From Edolisoma coerulescens (taxonomy: Eukaryota > Chordata > Aves > Passeriformes > Campephagidae): 64,000 bases of DNA. The stretch spans positions 87,200 through 151,199 of the forward strand of contig VWZW01004126.1 in assembly GCA_013397115.1 (NCBI GenBank), read 5' to 3'. Below the pieces are notes generated by a model. It ran no database searches, was not told where the DNA came from, and saw nothing but the letters and a program-made list of their open reading frames with translations. Shown one piece after another: positions 48,816-61,548 of the stretch. Numbering within the stretch: the first letter of the stretch is position 1; the number at the start of each line of letters is the position of its first letter. Position numbers and translations under genes: made by a program.

Positions 48816-51800
48816 TACTACTGGTAAGACAAATATTGTGGACTAAATTGTAGTGGAATTGAATTAAATTTTTTAAGAGTTTGGGTGCGTGGGATTGTTT
48901 ACTAAGACCATAGTACTTCAGATAAGTTGACATGCTGTAGTGTAATTAATTTCCTGACAACTGTTTTAACCACTTCAGTTTTGAAGGAGATACAGAAAAA
49001 AAGGGTAAATGTCTCCGGTTTGTTACATCTCTTTAATATCTGTGCACAAAATGCCAGAAGTAGAGACAACCATAGGTAGTGGTGTTCATACTGAAACGCA
49101 AAGGGGTCCAGCTGATTATGGAGATGTTCTAATTAAATACATACAGTGAGCACAATCAATTTTCTAATTATCTTTTCAGGCATGCTACAGGATGATTTTC
49201 TTGTACTCTTTTCAATATTCGGGGTTTGGTTATTCTGATTCTGCTTTTCGGAGGGGCAGGGTATGTTCTTCCCACTGTCAGATTGCAAAAGAACAACTGT
49301 TAACATCAGTCCAGAAGGTCTGTGAGCTTAAAACTGCAGGCTAAGCCCAGAAGGGCCAGAAATAATACTCTGAAAGAAAAGAGGAAGGTCTCCTTTGCAG
49401 CAGGTGTGCTGCAGTGGGCAAAAATAAGCGTGGCCACCATGGTCCAGTGGGGTTCCTGCAGGGCATGTGTTTTCCCCCACCGAAGTGCAGTCACACCAAT
49501 TAACCATAACACACAGCCATGGGTTATTGAGACTACGGGCTGTTTTGCAGCTCACCACTGTGTCATTTTGTAAACCTACGTGGTTCTCTGTGAAGCAGAA
49601 GCACACTGCAGGGACTTGCCAGTGGTTTATGAATCTACATGCTGGGAAGATGAAAACAAGGAGAGGATGGCAGGGGGTACATGATGATACAGAGGTGGGG
49701 CCACACAGCCTGGCCCCTGCAGCAAAACTGTGTGGAAACAGGCTTATCTTGCAGGAAGACAGCCACTAGGATACAGGACAACAACTCAGGGATTATGCAA
49801 TGATAGACACCCTCCTATTTAAGCAGGAGGAACCTAATATAAATCTCACACCCAAAATCTACTGCAGTTTTGAAAACCAGATGCAGAGAAAGCCAGAAGG
49901 GTGTTTCTGTACAATGTGCTGACCTGTGCTGCACACTAGACACTTCATTAATAGCCAAACAAGAACAACTCAGGGAAGATAATGTTTCTAAATGGTTAAA
50001 CTGATTTCTGAATGTTTAGCTAGCCAGTCACATAATCCACTGGTGACATCCCTGTATATAAATCTGTAGTGGTAATCAGAATACCTAAACATGAAAGCAT
50101 TTAAGATGAAAATCTAGCAAGAAAGCCAAACAGAAAAAAGAATACATTATTTTCCAAGGTCTCTGGTTTGCAATTAAAGTGAAACAGACCTGGCTGCTAG
50201 AATACATCACACATATTGTAGTTTCATTTATTGGACAGCAAAAATTAGAACTGGGTAAAGTACTCCCTTTAGTTTATAGTCTTTTCTTCCTACGTGGGAT
50301 TTTTCTGTTGCTGAAAAACACACATCATACTGAAAAACACTTATCCAGTGAGTGTGTTAGTGTCCACACTAAGACCTCATTAGTATTCTGGCCCTGTAAA
50401 CATTGATGGCTGATGACAGCAATCCCTTAGTGTAAGCTGGTTTATAGAGTTGTATAATATTATTGATGTTAGTAAGGGAACAAGAAGCAGGTGGATATAC
50501 CATCTGTCATTGCTACCTAAGCGATAATTTACAGAAAAAATAAACAGAACAGTTTAGTTCAATACAAGGGAAAGAAATTGTAAATTTGGGGGGGGGGGAA
50601 TTTTAATACACAAGAATGCTTTCTCTGTTGGTTTCTCTTTGTGTTAGTTTGCAAGTAAGAGCAAAGACAGAATGTTTGATGAACATGAAGGAAGAAAGAT
50701 GAAAAATATATAGACAATTTTTGTATTATTTCAGGATTTAGGATCCAATCACAATGTTTTTTTCTTGCAATAATATTAACACCTGCACAAAACAAATTTG
50801 GAGACAAAGACTGATTACACATGGAGGAGAACAGGCTTGACACCTGGATATACATACTGACTTTCTACGCCCAGATTTCCTTGTGAAGGAAAGCAAGGAA
50901 GGGTGATGAAGCAGAAAACGTGCTGTCTAAAAAGTCTTCAGCTTTGATATCTTGGGAAACAGAACCATGGGGAGCATTAGAAAGCATAGCTACTGTGTTT
51001 TCACAGAGACATACTGGCCAAATACTTTAACTTACTTAGTTTTATCTCTCATTTGAAATTTAAAGACATTGAGCCAAATTTTCAATAGATATGTATCAAC
51101 ATTATGATATCCACTATGTAAGTTACAGGTTTGGCTCCTCCTATGCAATATATCTCCCTGTAAAATCAGTGATAAGTACTTTTTACTCTTAAATGCTGAT
51201 TACTCTTCCCAAGGCCAAACTAAAAATTAAATATTACCATATTCATGCTTGTTCCATGTCTGGTTTCTTAAAAGCAAGAAACTTTTTTTCTTTTGCAACA
51301 TTCATTAATATTCAATTAAAAAAAAAAGATTAAAAGAGCTGGAAGCAAAGAAAATGTGACGGTATGTCAGTAATGGTAGAATAAAGATGCAACATATTCC
51401 AGTAAATGTTAGAATGGAGAGATCTAACATTATTTAAATCCTGAATATGTTTGGCTTTAAGGAAAAGCTTTCATTTTAGTGTGCTCTCTTTTTGCACAAG
51501 CAAGTTGTGAAATCTTTGAAGATTTTGTGTGTATAATGACCACATTAGTGGAGTCCAGTTTCAGCTCTAGTGGCAGTTGTTAACTGTAACAAATGAATAT
51601 GCTAGGGAGAAAAAGACAGTAAGGGTACAATTTGTATAGCTAGTCAATGCAGCAAGAATTCTGAAACTCAGTTATTGATCATAATTTTTTCTTAAGACTG
51701 TTCATATAGGAAAACCATGCACTGTATCATTTATGAGGAGACTACTGATTCTTTTAACTCTACCTATGTTCTAACAGTACTTTTTTCCTAATAATTCAAA

Positions 51801-53384
51801 ATTCAGCCTGGCTTCCAGGAGGAGCAATGAATCTTCAGTTGTCTGTTACTATTTGTTGGCATTGCCTCCTGTTACTTTTCCTTTTCATCTACCATTTCTG
51901 CACTTCTGGGAGTGAAGATGAAAGCTCATATAGAGGGTAGAACAAATGATAAAAGAAAATGTGAGAGTGAGTGGTGGAATTTCTGAGCAACTCCATTAAT
52001 GAAGATGCTGAATTCTGCACTGTTAGAGTGCACCTTGGAAGGATTCTCAGAGAGCACCTAGAATTCACTGGGCTGCTGTCTTCAGCTCAGATTTTTGTGC
52101 TACTGAAGAGACGTGCAGCTCAAGCTGCCTCAAAGGCACCTGTACTGGTCATCGACTGGTAAGTAAGTGCAGGATGTCTTTTACGTTTCCTTACATTCTT
52201 GAGGTTTTGGCATCTTAACAGACTGCTTATTGTGATTTATAATCAAAGCCAGGTACAATTCTGAAATAGAGAAACTAATCTTCCAAGAGTTGAGCTTTGA
52301 AAGGTATGAAGAGGCAGTTCTTGTTTCTAAAATTATTACCTTGAATTGTTATAAACATGCAATTGGCTCTTTAAAAAAAATTAGATAAATTATGTCAGGT
52401 ATTATAATCCTGTACCAAATTTCTGTGCCTCATAAGTCTTGTGCGTAACTCTACAGGAAGCAAAGCTTTTAACACTACACAATACACAGGTTTTTGTCTT
52501 ACCATTCAAAGTTTGTCTCAAACAGCTTTACTTCTGAGGTTCATCTGCAGTGCAGTCTTCAAAACAAAACAAAACAAAACAAAAACCACCAGAAACCTGT
52601 TTCCTTTCATCTCTGAACCACAGAATATCTATTTTCCTAAAAAAATTAATAGTATTTCCTAGAGGAATGTTCCTTCCAGCTACATCCTCTTCCATAAAAA
52701 GATTGTGACACAACCAAAAGAGCTAATATGCTCATCTTTTCTTATCGTGCTAGGGATTTAAGTGGTGTGGCTGAGCAGGGACAATAAAGATGAATTCTGG
52801 AAATAAATATGTCATATGGAAAACTTTCCCTGACACCCTCAGATTTTTAATGGAAACCTGGAAAACCATACTCTGAATAGTGGATTTGCATTCAAAAATT
52901 ATCATACATCTCCAGAATACAAATCAAATTGTCAAAATACGCAATGACCTATAGGATAAAGGAGACTATGAATAGATGAAAGCTATTGAAATGTGGCAAG
53001 TGGAAATGATACATGCAATGTCAATGTTTGTGTGTCGTAAAAAACACAGAGCCCTCTAATAGCACACAGTTAAGCAGGGAAGAAAAAGGGATCAGCCTTT
53101 CATTTTTATTTGTATGACAAATGATGAAAGTTGTTTTAATTTAACAATAGAAAGAGCTGTATAGGAAATATGAATAATTTTTAAGGAAAAGGATGTTCTA
53201 ATTATTAGCTGTGACTTTCTATCAGGAGGGAATTTTCTGGTGCATATCATGCAGCTTCCATTTTGTCATACAGACTAAGCTGCTAGTGAAGAATAAACTG
53301 CTGCTTCATCCCATGAATACAGAAGGAAAATGGAACATTAGTCAGTGGCCAAATGAAGTTTAAATAGAGAAAGCGCTAGATTAT
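48816..53384. other. Non-coding DNA with an unassigned GC-richer block
   Basis: No gene is recognised. The block at about 49300-49870 is distinctly GC-richer than its surroundings and has overlapping frames on both strands (up to 100 codons) but no recognisable domain; it may be an unrecognised LTR or old repeat. An 11-base G run lies at 50588-50598, and a CAAAA run at 52559-52585. Confidence 0.5.
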
Positions 53385-54118
53385 GGAGCTTGGGACAGGT
53401 CAACCCTGGATGCACATATAGACTGGGGAAAAAGCAGCTGGAGAGTAGCACCACAGGAAGGAGCTGGGGGTCCTGGTTGATGGCAAGCTGAATATGAGTC
53501 ATTGTGCCCTGGCAGCCAGGAGGGCCACCCATGTCCTGGGGGGCATCAGGCACAGCATCACCAGCCAGGCAAGGGAGGGGATTGTCCCGCTCTGCTCTGC
53601 ACTGGGGCAGCCTCACCTCGAGTGCTGGGGGCAGTTCTGGGTGCCACAGTATAAGGATTTAAAACTATTAGAGAGTGTCTAAAGGAGGGCTAAGAAGATG
53701 ATGAAGGGCTTTGAGGGGAAGCTATATGAGGAGTGTCTGAGGTCACTTGGTCTGTTCAGCCTGGAGAAGAGGAGACTGAGGGGAGACCTCATTGCAGTTA
53801 CAGCTTCCTCATGAGGAGAAGAGGAGCAGCAGACACTGATCTCTCTGCTGACCAATGGCAGGACTTGAGGGAATGGCCTGAAGTTGTGTCAGAAGAGGTT
53901 TAGGTTGGATAGTAGGGAAAGGTTCTTCACCCAAAGGGTGGTTAGGCACTGGAACAGGCTCCCCAGGGAGGTGGTTACAGCACTAAGCCTGGAAAAGTAT
54001 TCAGACAATGCTTTCAGGTATGTGGTGTGACTCTTGGGGATGTCCTGTGCAGGACCAGGGGTTCTGCTCCACTCTTGTGAGTCTCTTTCAACTCAGGATA
54101 TTCTGGTTCTATGAGTCT
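53385..54118 (+). mobile_element. CR1 LINE 3' fragment
   Basis: About 730 bp of CR1 in sense orientation. The ORF2 C-terminal peptide is recognisable: MSHCALAARRATHVLGG, IRHSITSQAREGIVPLCSAL, then QPHLECWGQFWVPQY. It is followed by the block encoding the FSLEKRRLRGDLIA-type sequence and the tail TCTTTCAACTCAGGATATTCTGG near 54085-54108. It is 5'-truncated, and stop codons (for example after LLESV near 53682) break the frame. It belongs to the same subfamily as the antisense copy at 27848-28436. Confidence 0.93.
53494..53682 (+). pseudogene. CR1 ORF2 C-terminal remnant
   Basis: A 62-codon piece of the CR1 replicase C-terminus, downstream of the reverse transcriptase, with the conserved SITSQAREGIVPL and HLECWGQFW blocks. 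It is cut off by a stop at 53680-53682; homologous coding sequence continues beyond in broken frames. There is no enzymatic domain. Confidence 0.88.
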
Positions 54119-57100
54119 TAAGTCCTGCCCTAAGTTTTAAAAATCATATAAAAGGTAGAGCAGAAATTTTCTGGTCCTTCAGGAAGGGCCTGCACTGCAC
54201 TGTAATCACAATGAGCCTCAAACAGCCTGCCTCCAGCCTGTCCTATAATCTCTTTTCTGGAAAAACTTGTGCCTGGGTGTGTGAACTCAGTCATTCTCAG
54301 TGTGCTTCTGGAGGACTCTTGCACTAAGTCTGTGAATGTTCCATAGGAAAATATGGGTTTAGCAAGCAGATGAGCCATGGAGCCCTGGCTTTCTGAGGCT
54401 TGTCAGGCATGTTAGGCAGCCTGCAGAGCAAACTGGCAGTGAGGGAGGGAGCTGAGATATGTTGCAGACTCCAGAAAGCTGACCTGCATGAGGCAAAATT
54501 ATGTGCCTGGCTTTACACATCTGCACCTCAGGGGCAATGGGAGATCTCTGCTGCTCTCCTCCTCATATTTGTAAACTGCAGGTCTGGGCAGAGACTCACC
54601 TTCAAAGTCTAGAAAAATTTAATGAAAGCTTAGCATTTGAGGTAGTAGATTTAAGCCCTCAAGTAACTGACAGTTGTTTATATTGCCCAATTTTCTCCTC
54701 TGCTCATAGGCAGGAGGGTTTTTTATTTTTAAACTGGGAAAAATCCAAACCCACCAAAGCAAAAGTGTTACTAGTAATTATGCTGATTTTGACAGGGGCA
54801 TGTTGGCATTCTAATTGTACTGTTATCATTGCACAACAGTAAAAATAGAATGACTTAAATGGTTTGGAAATCACAAGGGATTTGTAGATACTTAATGAAT
54901 TAAGGAAAAAAAAGAAGAAAATCAGTAGCAACAGCTAAACAAAGAAAATTTGGCCACATTACTTGCTAGTAATTAGTTACTGTGATGTGCCTTTGGCAGC
55001 TCATTAACTGACAGCAATAATAAGATCTGGAGATGACCCTTTCTGGTGTCAACAGTGATTATAGAAACTTTACTTAAGCATGAATATGCATTTTCTGCTC
55101 TAAGTCCTATGAACTTCTTGCACATTCATCTTTTTCTGGTAAAGGCCATTTGAAAAATGCAATGGAAAATATTTTTTATCTTTTTTTTTTTTTTTCAATA
55201 GGACGTCCAAATATTTGTAAGGATGTCTTGGAGGTGTGCAACAATTGCCTAAGAGCTGCTAGGCTAGTAACTGAAAAAATTAGTTTAGATTTTTCAGTAT
55301 CAGCAAGGATTTTCTGTTCTTTCATCTAACTTGTCAGTATTTGCAGATGGTTTTTTATCCTGGATCTGTTACAGCTTTCACAGGGTGTTTGTTGTTATTT
55401 AGTTTTGGTCACTATTCTAATGAAGCCCTCATCCTGTTACTTTATCACTTTGCACTTTTGTTACATTTTCTTGCAACTGCCTAACAGAAGTTCTCCTTCT
55501 GTGGAGTAAACAGGCTTTCTGAGAAGATACATCTTCAATATGAACCTTATTAAAACTTCATGATTAGATACTGTTATTATAATATTCAAATACTTAATTA
55601 TCTGTTGGAATAATTGTTTTGCTAAAGGTAACTGTGCCTTAGTTTCACTCATTAATTGTACATTTAAAATAATTTTGATTCAACTCTGTTCTTGAAGTGG
55701 ATATCCATAATTACAGTGTTACTGAACCACATTTATTAGAATTGTCTGGATCTGTCAAAAATGTTGACTTTCTTTCACTGAAAATTTACTATCTACTCTA
55801 CTGCTGAGAGCCTGTAAATTGTACTTGTGGATTAGGATAACTTGGAAGCAAACACACATAGATGAAAATCTACTAACACAGCAGACAACCCAGTATTTTT
55901 TTCCCGTTTAGTGGGAAAATTATACTAGGGAAATACACTGAGAATAAAGATGATGACAAAAGAACATACATGAGTTGCGTAAATATATACATGCAGTTAT
56001 AGATACATTTTTTTGTGATATATAGCATATGTTATGTTATTATTATAATAATTACATTATAGGTGCATTAAATTTTCTTTGCATAAAATTAGTTAACCTC
56101 CCGTCTGCTAGACCTTGATGGTACCTTTCTCATCATATTTTCACATGCACATATAGGGAAGCATAATTTAAACAAATACAATAAATATCTACTTAAAGTA
56201 CTTCAATGTCATGTTGTCATATAAATTTTAGTGGGTTTTGGCAGTGGAATTGCATCATAATATCAAGATACTAAATGCGAAGGACTACACTTAACAACTT
56301 AGCTTTCATTTTCTGTTACCAATATTAACTGCATACCAAGTATTTTTCTGTTCAATACCTTAAGAAGTGCAGGAAAAAAGACTACTACTAAAAGAATGCT
56401 ACTAAAATATTTTTACTTACTCACGCACTAGTTGAAAACTCATTTACAATTCATAGCTAATATTATGTTTTTAGTAAAACCCAACAATTTGAGATACAGC
56501 CTGCATCCTGCTCTTTCCTCACCACAAGTTAAGCTCATATATTCCTAATACCCATGCAGAAAATGATGGACAATAGAGCAACAAGTGGCCAAATACTTAA
56601 TTTAGAAATTTAACTAAACTGAGAAGGTTTTTTTCCATAAATATTCCAATCACTCATTACATAAAATTATTCAGAATTACTGTGGACATTACAAGCTGTT
56701 TTTCATAAGCTCTTAGAGACTTGAAGATGATGCTTTAAAATTAAAGTCTTTCTGAACAAGGCCAGACTAATTGAGTTAACACTTTTATTCAAATAGAAAA
56801 AAATCCCCATAATATATTTCTTTTTCCCTGCAGTTAACATAAATTAAGAACAAAACAAGTGAAAAATTACTTTCTAGGAGACTACCTTTTCTCTCTATTT
56901 ATTCATGTCTTCCATTTTCTCTAGGACTGCCGAAGCTAATCAGAAATATAATTTTATTTGTCTGCACCAATACTACAGAACAGCAATAGCAGAATTTTTT
57001 GAGTTATTCTTTTCTGCCCATTCTATTTGCAGGTGATATCTGTGCTGTGTCTGTAGCTGATAACAGATGAACCATGGAAAAACTAGTACAGCATTGAAGC

Positions 57101-58991
57101 ACCAGTCTATTCCCTTTTAAGACAGAAACAGGCATGTAATACGCTGAAGGTAGGCTATTAAGAAGTGATAGTGATCTTGATGAAAATTCTGCTATGTGGT
57201 CTCCAAAACCTGCTAAAACTGGGGTTATTATCTCTTCTGAAACGAAAAAAAGGTACGAAAATGTCAGTATAGTGTGAAAATCTGATGAACCATTTTAACA
57301 TGTCCTTTAGTAGGAACATCCATAGGTACAAAAAGGTTTTCCCAGTATGAAATAACTCATTTAATACCCTTTATTTCATACCCTTCTCCAAATTGAACTG
57401 AGGGAATATTGTTAACATCATATTTAGAATGCTTCAACATTAGGTAAATTTTTGATCTATAAAATACTGTAGCCCAAATTCTTCCCTGACAAAATATTCT
57501 TAAATTTAGCGAAGGTGCTGTTTATTAACACAACTGTGATTTACAGGTTAGGGAAACAAATAAAAAGGAGGAATAGGGCCAGTTCTCCAACTCCTTTGTG
57601 TTAGGCTAGCTCAAAGCTGTCCCTTTCCTTCCTTTATTAGAACAAGTGTCTGTATGGAAAAAATACGGGCAAAATTCTTTCTCCAAAAGAGGAGGGAACA
57701 GATTGTGACTTGGGTCCACGCAGCTTGAGCAACAGCAATCTACAATCTCTGACAAGTACCACATGAAACAGAAGAGAGCTGGTGTCAAATGAGCTTTCCT
57801 ACAGACACCAAGAAGAGGATGTCACAGAAATTTGTCCATTGGGAGCAATGTCAAGATTGCCCCATATCTGAAAGTAAAGCTTAAAAGTAATTATTCAGAA
57901 GTGATGGTAGCCAAAACAGAAAAAAGCCTTATTGATTCTGAGGTGGAGTACAACAGCAAAATATACGTTTTCTAAGACAGTTTAATTCCATTGTATCTTC
58001 AGGTCTTCCATCCAGTTTGCTCTGTCTTCAGACATTTGGTGTCAGTGAATTAGCTGACATATGAGTCAAACTCCTGTACCGATAAAAGGCAATCCGACAC
58101 CCAGGGAAATGAAACTCATTATCTGATTCTGTATCAGAGCTATATGACACAAGAGAATTGTGATTTTTAAAATATTCCCCACTGAAGAAAAATGTACTGC
58201 TCAAAATTTCAGAACCCTCTTTGGACTTGAGGCTACCAGTAAAACAACAAAAGAGAAAAAGCCACTTTTTATTCCACAAGTCACAAGTTATTTCCTCATT
58301 CTTTTACAAATGGTACACTTTGAAGCATTAACCTACTTAATTAAAATCAGATTTCCTCTTTTAGCTCCATATTTGTGATGGAAACATGAAAACACAAGCT
58401 ATTTTTTTTCAGCTTGTAAATGTTTGTAACTGCAGATGTTTCGCAGATGGCTCCCGTTCAGATGCTCTGGGAACACCTATTACCCAGCTGGTAGGCAGCA
58501 ATGCAGCAAATAAAGGTAACTTACAGGGACTTTGGCAGTTAGCAAGGAGACCTGTTTGCTTTCATGGTGTTCTTTCTTCACCTTTATTTTTTTTCTTTTC
58601 TGGCTGGGTTTTATATCATGATAAATTTTTTGGTAAACAACTGGATATCTCCCCATTTTTTCAACATTTCTTTTGGAGACATCTTTTTCTATTCAATTTC
58701 CAGTGTTTTCTTTGAGTTTCTTTTACTCTTTCACCCTCTGTTTCATGGTAATTTGAAGGGGTTTTCCCAATTTTTGGTATTTTGTCACATATTTTTTTAT
58801 TGATGATGATCTGTGGGGATTTCTTCCTTCTAGCTGGTCTTGGAGGAAATTTCTCTTGGGTGATGTTGTATCATTTTTGCTGTATCTTTCATGACTGAGA
58901 GGCAATACAGGAAACAGACTAAAAAAGACAAAATGAAAAATAGGGAACATTTTTAATGAGCTTTAATTACATGTACAATTCATTTCTAACC
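54119..58991. other. Unique AT-rich non-coding DNA
   Basis: No gene or recognised repeat. The patch at about 54955-55110 is less repetitive and has TAATTA-like cores, the look of a conserved non-coding element, which cannot be tested here. T runs occur near 55180-55195. The frame at 58386-58715 is short, without signals, and ends in a low-complexity Phe-rich stretch. Confidence 0.5.
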
Positions 58992-59412
58992 TTTCCTGGT
59001 TCAAGCCAGTGTTAATTTTTGCAGTGTCCAGGAGTGGGTATGACTAGGACACGGAAGTTATCCTATAGCACCTCACATCATTATCCAGCGATGGGGGAAG
59101 GGCTCTCTTTCAGGGGCCATAGCGTGACAGAGGAAGACATTGGGTATTATTGTTTCTGTGTGAATTGTTTGCATCTTTCTTGTACCCTCTGTCATTAGTA
59201 TTATTGTTGCTAATGTTCATTTTCTTATCTCATTGTTGTTTCCAGTAAATTGTTCTTATATTGACTAGTGATCTTCACCTTTTGTGCCTCCAATTCTCGT
59301 CTCTGTCCTGCCACAGAGAGAGGGTGAGTGGGGGACAGAATGAGCAGCAGGGTGGTTTGGAGAGTCTCAGTGGGAAAACTAAATTAAGGAGTAACATTCC
59401 TAGGCCATGACA
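58992..59412 (+). mobile_element. ERV LTR, sense, with degenerate 5-bp TSD
   Basis: The plus-strand relative of the LTR at 41057-41525. Shared blocks include TGTTCATTTTCTTAT, GTTTCCAGTAAATTGTTCTTAT and CACCTTTTGTGCCTCCA. The start has mutated from TGTGCTGG to TTTCCTGG. The end is GGCCATGACA. The flanks TAACC (58987-58991) and TAACT (59413-59417) match at four of five bases, consistent with an old 5-bp target duplication. No internal retroviral sequence adjoins it, so it is likely a solo LTR. Confidence 0.82.
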
Positions 59413-60516
59413 TAACTGTAATGGATTCTGAACATCATTCAGCTGCCTTTGCAGTTTGGGTGATTTTAAAAGCTACTGTAATTTGACATGCTGCTTAGTT
59501 TACTTACTGCTGGCTTTTTTTACTATAACTATTTAATCTTAAAATCAATAATGGTAAGAAATAGGGATCTGTGACTTTAGTACAATAAATTTTGGGGCTT
59601 ATATATTTTAAAGAGGAACTAGTTTGTGCTGCGAAGTAACTGTAACAATGTCATTTTAGGACGGTGCAGTTAGCTTTTAGCCAATCTCCTTATCAGATTT
59701 GTGTTTTAGTAACAAAACAGTTATTTTACTCTTTCTCTCCTAATCTTTTCAACAATCAATCCTGTAAATCAATTTGAGATTATGAAATTCCATGAGGAAA
59801 TGCATGAAACAAAAAGTAATTCTCTATATTTCACCACTTATTTCTTTTGCTTTCTTCTTCATTCCTGAAAGACAAAGCTAAATTCTCCTGATTGCAATGC
59901 TTTAATCCTCTGAGGCTGTAAACATCACTGCCATTATGTTTTCATGGGTGTTATTATCCATAATCCATGGTATTTTTTTATCAACCATGTTATATTCATT
60001 ATTTTGGTGAGATCAGACATGGAAGAAGGTCTCTCCTTGTCTCAAACATTTTCTGAACTTATCAGAAGTTTTTGTAGTCCAGATGGTAAATGCAGATGGT
60101 GCTGCTCATTATGTCCAGCAACAGAGGCTGTAATCTTCTGGCAACCACTGTTCATAATGAGACACAGTCTAAGAAAGTCATGGAGTCCTGCTCCAGGAAT
60201 ACTGAAAACTCAGTGCTCAGTCAAGCAAAAAGAAAGTGGAGGAAAAGTTCAATTATCCTAGCACCTTTTGAGCACAGAAATGAGCTACATGTAGGTGTCT
60301 GTAGAGAGAAAATACTACCTGTGATACTATTATTTAAAAAGAAAAGAAAAAGCACGGGTATATCTGAGGACAAAATCAGCTTGAATTGTGAAAGCTAACA
60401 GATAATGGGGAGAGTGTGAGGGTAAAGGTCCAAACCTGAAATTTGGCCTTTCAAGCAAAAGAAAACTGAAGACAGTAGGGGCTGGTTGCAAATTTCTATG
60501 ACTAATCTAAAACAGC
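59413..60516. other. Unique AT-rich non-coding DNA
   Basis: No gene or repeat is recognised. The frame at 59944-60261 has no known domain. This interval between two LTRs is not retroviral internal sequence, since the LTRs are of different families and opposite strands. Confidence 0.55.
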
Positions 60517-61253
60517 CGTATTGGGTTTTCATGGCAAGATTTTGGTGGCAGAGTGGATGAAAGGGTGACTTCTCTAAGAAGCCAGAAATTGTCCCCATGT
60601 CTGAGGGAGCCAATGCCAGCTGATTCCAAGATAGCAGTGCTGCAGGGCAAGGATGAACCACTCAGCACTGATGGTAGCGCCCATGGCATGACAGATTTAG
60701 GACAAGGGACAAAAAGCTGCTCTACAAAAGCTGCTGGATAGAGGAGTGAGAACATGTGAGAGGAACAGCTCTGCAGATCCCAAGGTCGATGGAGAAGGAG
60801 GGGCAAGAGGTGCTCCAGGCACCAGAGCTGAGATTCCCCTGCATTCTCGGGTACAGACCATGGTGAAGCAGCCATGCCCCTGCAGCCCATGGTGAACCGT
60901 GGGGGAGCAGAGATCCACCTGCAGCTGGTGAATGACCACGCATTAGAACAGGTGGGTGTCCAAAGGAGGCTGAGACTCCATGGAAAGCCTGCATTGGAGA
61001 AGTCTGGTTCTGAAGGACTACACCCCATGAAACAGACCCGTGCTGAGGCAGTTGTGAAGCACTTCAACTGGTGGGAAGGACTCACATTGGAGAAGTTCAT
61101 AGAGGACTGTATCCTGAGGGAGAAATCCACATTGGAACAGAGGGAGAGTGTGAAGAGTCCTTCCCCCAGGGAGGAAGGTGCAGCATGTGATGAACTGACC
61201 ATAGTGCCCATTCTCCATCCCCTGCACTGCTGCAGGGTTAGGTAGAAAAACAA
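60507..61253 (-). other. Long open frame inside the LTR, probably not a gene
   Basis: At 248 codons this is the longest open frame in the window. It lies almost wholly within the LTR, on the LTR sense strand. Composition is rich in Ser, Leu, Pro and Cys, and no domain, signal peptide or retroviral motif is recognisable. It is GC-rich in a GC-poor window, which by itself lengthens frames because stops are AT-rich. It is recorded because of its length; a coding role is unlikely. Confidence 0.7.
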
Positions 61254-61548
61254 GGAGTGAAGTTTAAGCCAGGAAGAAGGGAGGGGTGGAGGGAAGGTGT
61301 TTTTAAGGCTTGGCTTTATTTTTTATTATCTTATTCTGATTTGTTTGACAGTAAATTGAATTAGTTTCACAAAACTGAGTTTGTTTTGCCCAGGGCAGTA
61401 ACTGGTGAATGATCTCTCCCTGTCCTTATCTCCACCCATGGCACAAGCCTTTCATTATATTTTCTTTCACCTGTCCCACTGAGAAGAGGAATGAATGAAC
61501 AGCTTTGGTGGGTGCCAGGTATCCAGTCAGGATGAATCCACCATAACA
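60517..61548 (-). mobile_element. Long ERV LTR, antisense, about 1.03 kb
   Basis: On the minus strand it starts TGTTATGGTGGATTCATCCTG at 61548 and continues with TGGATACCTGGCACCCACCAAAGCTGTTC, the recognisable opening of a common avian ERV LTR family (from memory). The middle holds four near-copies of a CTNYTCCAATGT unit (minus strand; plus positions 60940-60951, 60991-61002, 61084-61095, 61129-61140), part of a degenerate internal tandem structure. It ends with AAAACCCAATACG at 60517. No primer-binding site, internal genes or exact target duplication are visible, so it is a solo or partial LTR. A 248-codon minus frame (60507-61253) runs through it. Confidence 0.86.

Noticed and set aside
50588..50598. 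Run of 11 G as a possible G-quadruplex
   Set aside because: A lone homopolymer without further G-tracts nearby; ordinary slippage explains it.
51971..52162. 63-codon frame ending at a GACTG|GTAAGT donor, with a CTTCAG acceptor-like site at about 52086
   Set aside because: The donor is good but the acceptor lacks a convincing pyrimidine tract, and the peptide matches nothing I know; kept only as a weak possibility.
57033..57149. Segment between a TTTGCAG acceptor and an AAG|GTAGGC donor
   Set aside because: All frames contain stops and the donor is only moderate; such pairs are expected by chance.
58992..61548. The LTRs at 59 kb and 60.5-61.5 kb as the two ends of one provirus
   Set aside because: They are on opposite strands, belong to different families, and the DNA between them shows no retroviral genes.
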